Source: a virus
DNA length: 35,807 bases
Virus record (IMG/VR): IMGVR_UViG_3300025299_000044
Coordinates: 1-35,807 of that record
Reading direction: 5' to 3' (one strand)
In this document: in pieces, positions 35,564 to 35,807 of the stretch
How the letters are laid out: the number at the start of each line of letters is the position of its first letter
Numbering within the stretch: the stretch's first letter is position 1
Notes under the pieces: generated by a model
What the model saw: only the letters and a program-made list of their open reading frames with translations
What the model was told of the DNA's origin: nothing
Database searches by the model: none
Program-made: the position numbers and the translations under genes

Positions 35564-35807
35564 ATGGCATCTCGCCAGCGTGATTTCGTTACGCGCGCCT
35601 ATAACGACGCCCGCGCTGCTGGCCTCCCTGACGCACAGGCTCGCCTTGCCGCGTCACAGGCCGCGCTGGAAACGAACTATGGTCAGAACTCGGTAGGCAA
35701 CAACTATTTCGGCATCAAAGCCGGCAGCTCGTGGAATGGCCCGTCTGTCACGGCCAACACGTGGGAAGACTACGGCAATGGACCGGTGCGTGAACGGGCG
35801 GCTTTCC
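35564..35807 (+). CDS. Endolysin, glucosaminidase (GH73/FlgJ-like), 3' end outside window
   Basis: The ATG at 35564 follows GAGG at five bases. The 81 residues visible contain the lysozyme-superfamily entry of glucosaminidases: ARLAASQAALETNYGQNSVG, where the Glu of LETNYG is the catalytic acid, followed by NNYFGIKAGSSWNGPS. It would cut the glycan strands of peptidoglycan to release virions. The N-terminal DARAAGLPDAQ helix and absence of a signal peptide fit a holin-dependent endolysin. The gene is cut by the window edge. Confidence 0.85.
   Translation, partial: MASRQRDFVTRAYNDARAAGLPDAQARLAASQAALETNYGQNSVGNNYFGIKAGSSWNGPSVTANTWEDYGNGPVRERAAF

Larger units (their letters stand above)
2170..35807. 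mobile_element. Prophage, left and middle parts (continues beyond window)
   Basis: The element begins at the interrupted tRNA-Ser. It carries integrase, a leftward recombination operon, CI/Cro-type control genes, replication and methylation genes, terminase, and a P22-like head and ejection gene set. It reaches an endolysin gene cut by the window edge. Tail fibre genes and attR are missing only because they lie outside. All core gene classes seen are intact, so the prophage could be functional. Confidence 0.95.

Noticed and set aside
1-35807. CRISPR arrays or long tandem repeats
   Set aside because: I saw no regularly spaced repeats of CRISPR type anywhere in the window; only short dyads and the GcrA-like internal repeat.

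Overview
The window is the left part of a large temperate-phage genome integrated into an alphaproteobacterial chromosome, most probably Rhizobiales (Rhizobium/Agrobacterium/Sinorhizobium-like). The grounds are the moderately GC-rich codon usage, the style of the two host genes, many small phage proteins of rhizobial type, and a phage-borne GcrA-type regulator, a family confined to Alphaproteobacteria. Bases 1-2125 are host DNA: the end of a Gfo/Idh/MocA oxidoreductase and a complete ferredoxin-reductase-type flavoprotein. A tRNA-Ser(GCT) gene starts at 2126, but tRNA-like sequence stops just after the anticodon stem near 2170. I read this as attL; the prophage runs from there past the right edge of the window.

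Left arm (about 2275-9820, minus strand): a tyrosine integrase with a coupled small membrane protein, a HTH protein and then a tightly overlapped run of small leftward genes. These include an HNH nuclease, SSB, a Rad52-type annealing protein and a Gp157-family protein. A consensus-like promoter at 9793-9820 should drive the run. Several genes of 49-58 codons are joined by ATGA-type overlaps.

Control region (about 9820-12730): a leftward intrinsic terminator, a decayed transposase-like stretch, a cluster of RNA hairpins, a leftward Arc/ribbon-helix-helix gene, and a rightward free-standing S24 (LexA/CI C-terminal) domain that has lost both catalytic residues. A complete CI-type repressor and a Cro-like HTH follow, divergent across an operator-bearing promoter region. 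The layout resembles a two-part immunity system (compare P22 immC plus immI), with the dead S24 protein as candidate anti-repressor.

Right early region (12850-18386): small secreted and membrane proteins, an HNH/AP2 endonuclease, a C5 cytosine methyltransferase that appears to carry a second, well-formed gene in another frame, RusA, replication-loader-like proteins, a GcrA-like regulator with a duplicated HTH and a NusG/RfaH-like protein. The NusG-like gene lies just upstream of an intrinsic terminator at 18504-18548, beyond which the late genes begin.

Late region (18558-34052): terminase subunits, P22-type portal, scaffold, P22-like coat, head fibre-like protein, a glycosyltransferase-like protein, head-tail adaptor, a gp10-like protein and ejection proteins, i.e. 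podovirus-type morphogenesis. HNH genes sit at the terminase/portal joint and, antisense, between scaffold and coat. At the right edge are small membrane proteins, a two-gene antisense cassette with an AlpA-like regulator, and the start of a GH73-type endolysin. Tail spike/needle genes and attR are not in the window.
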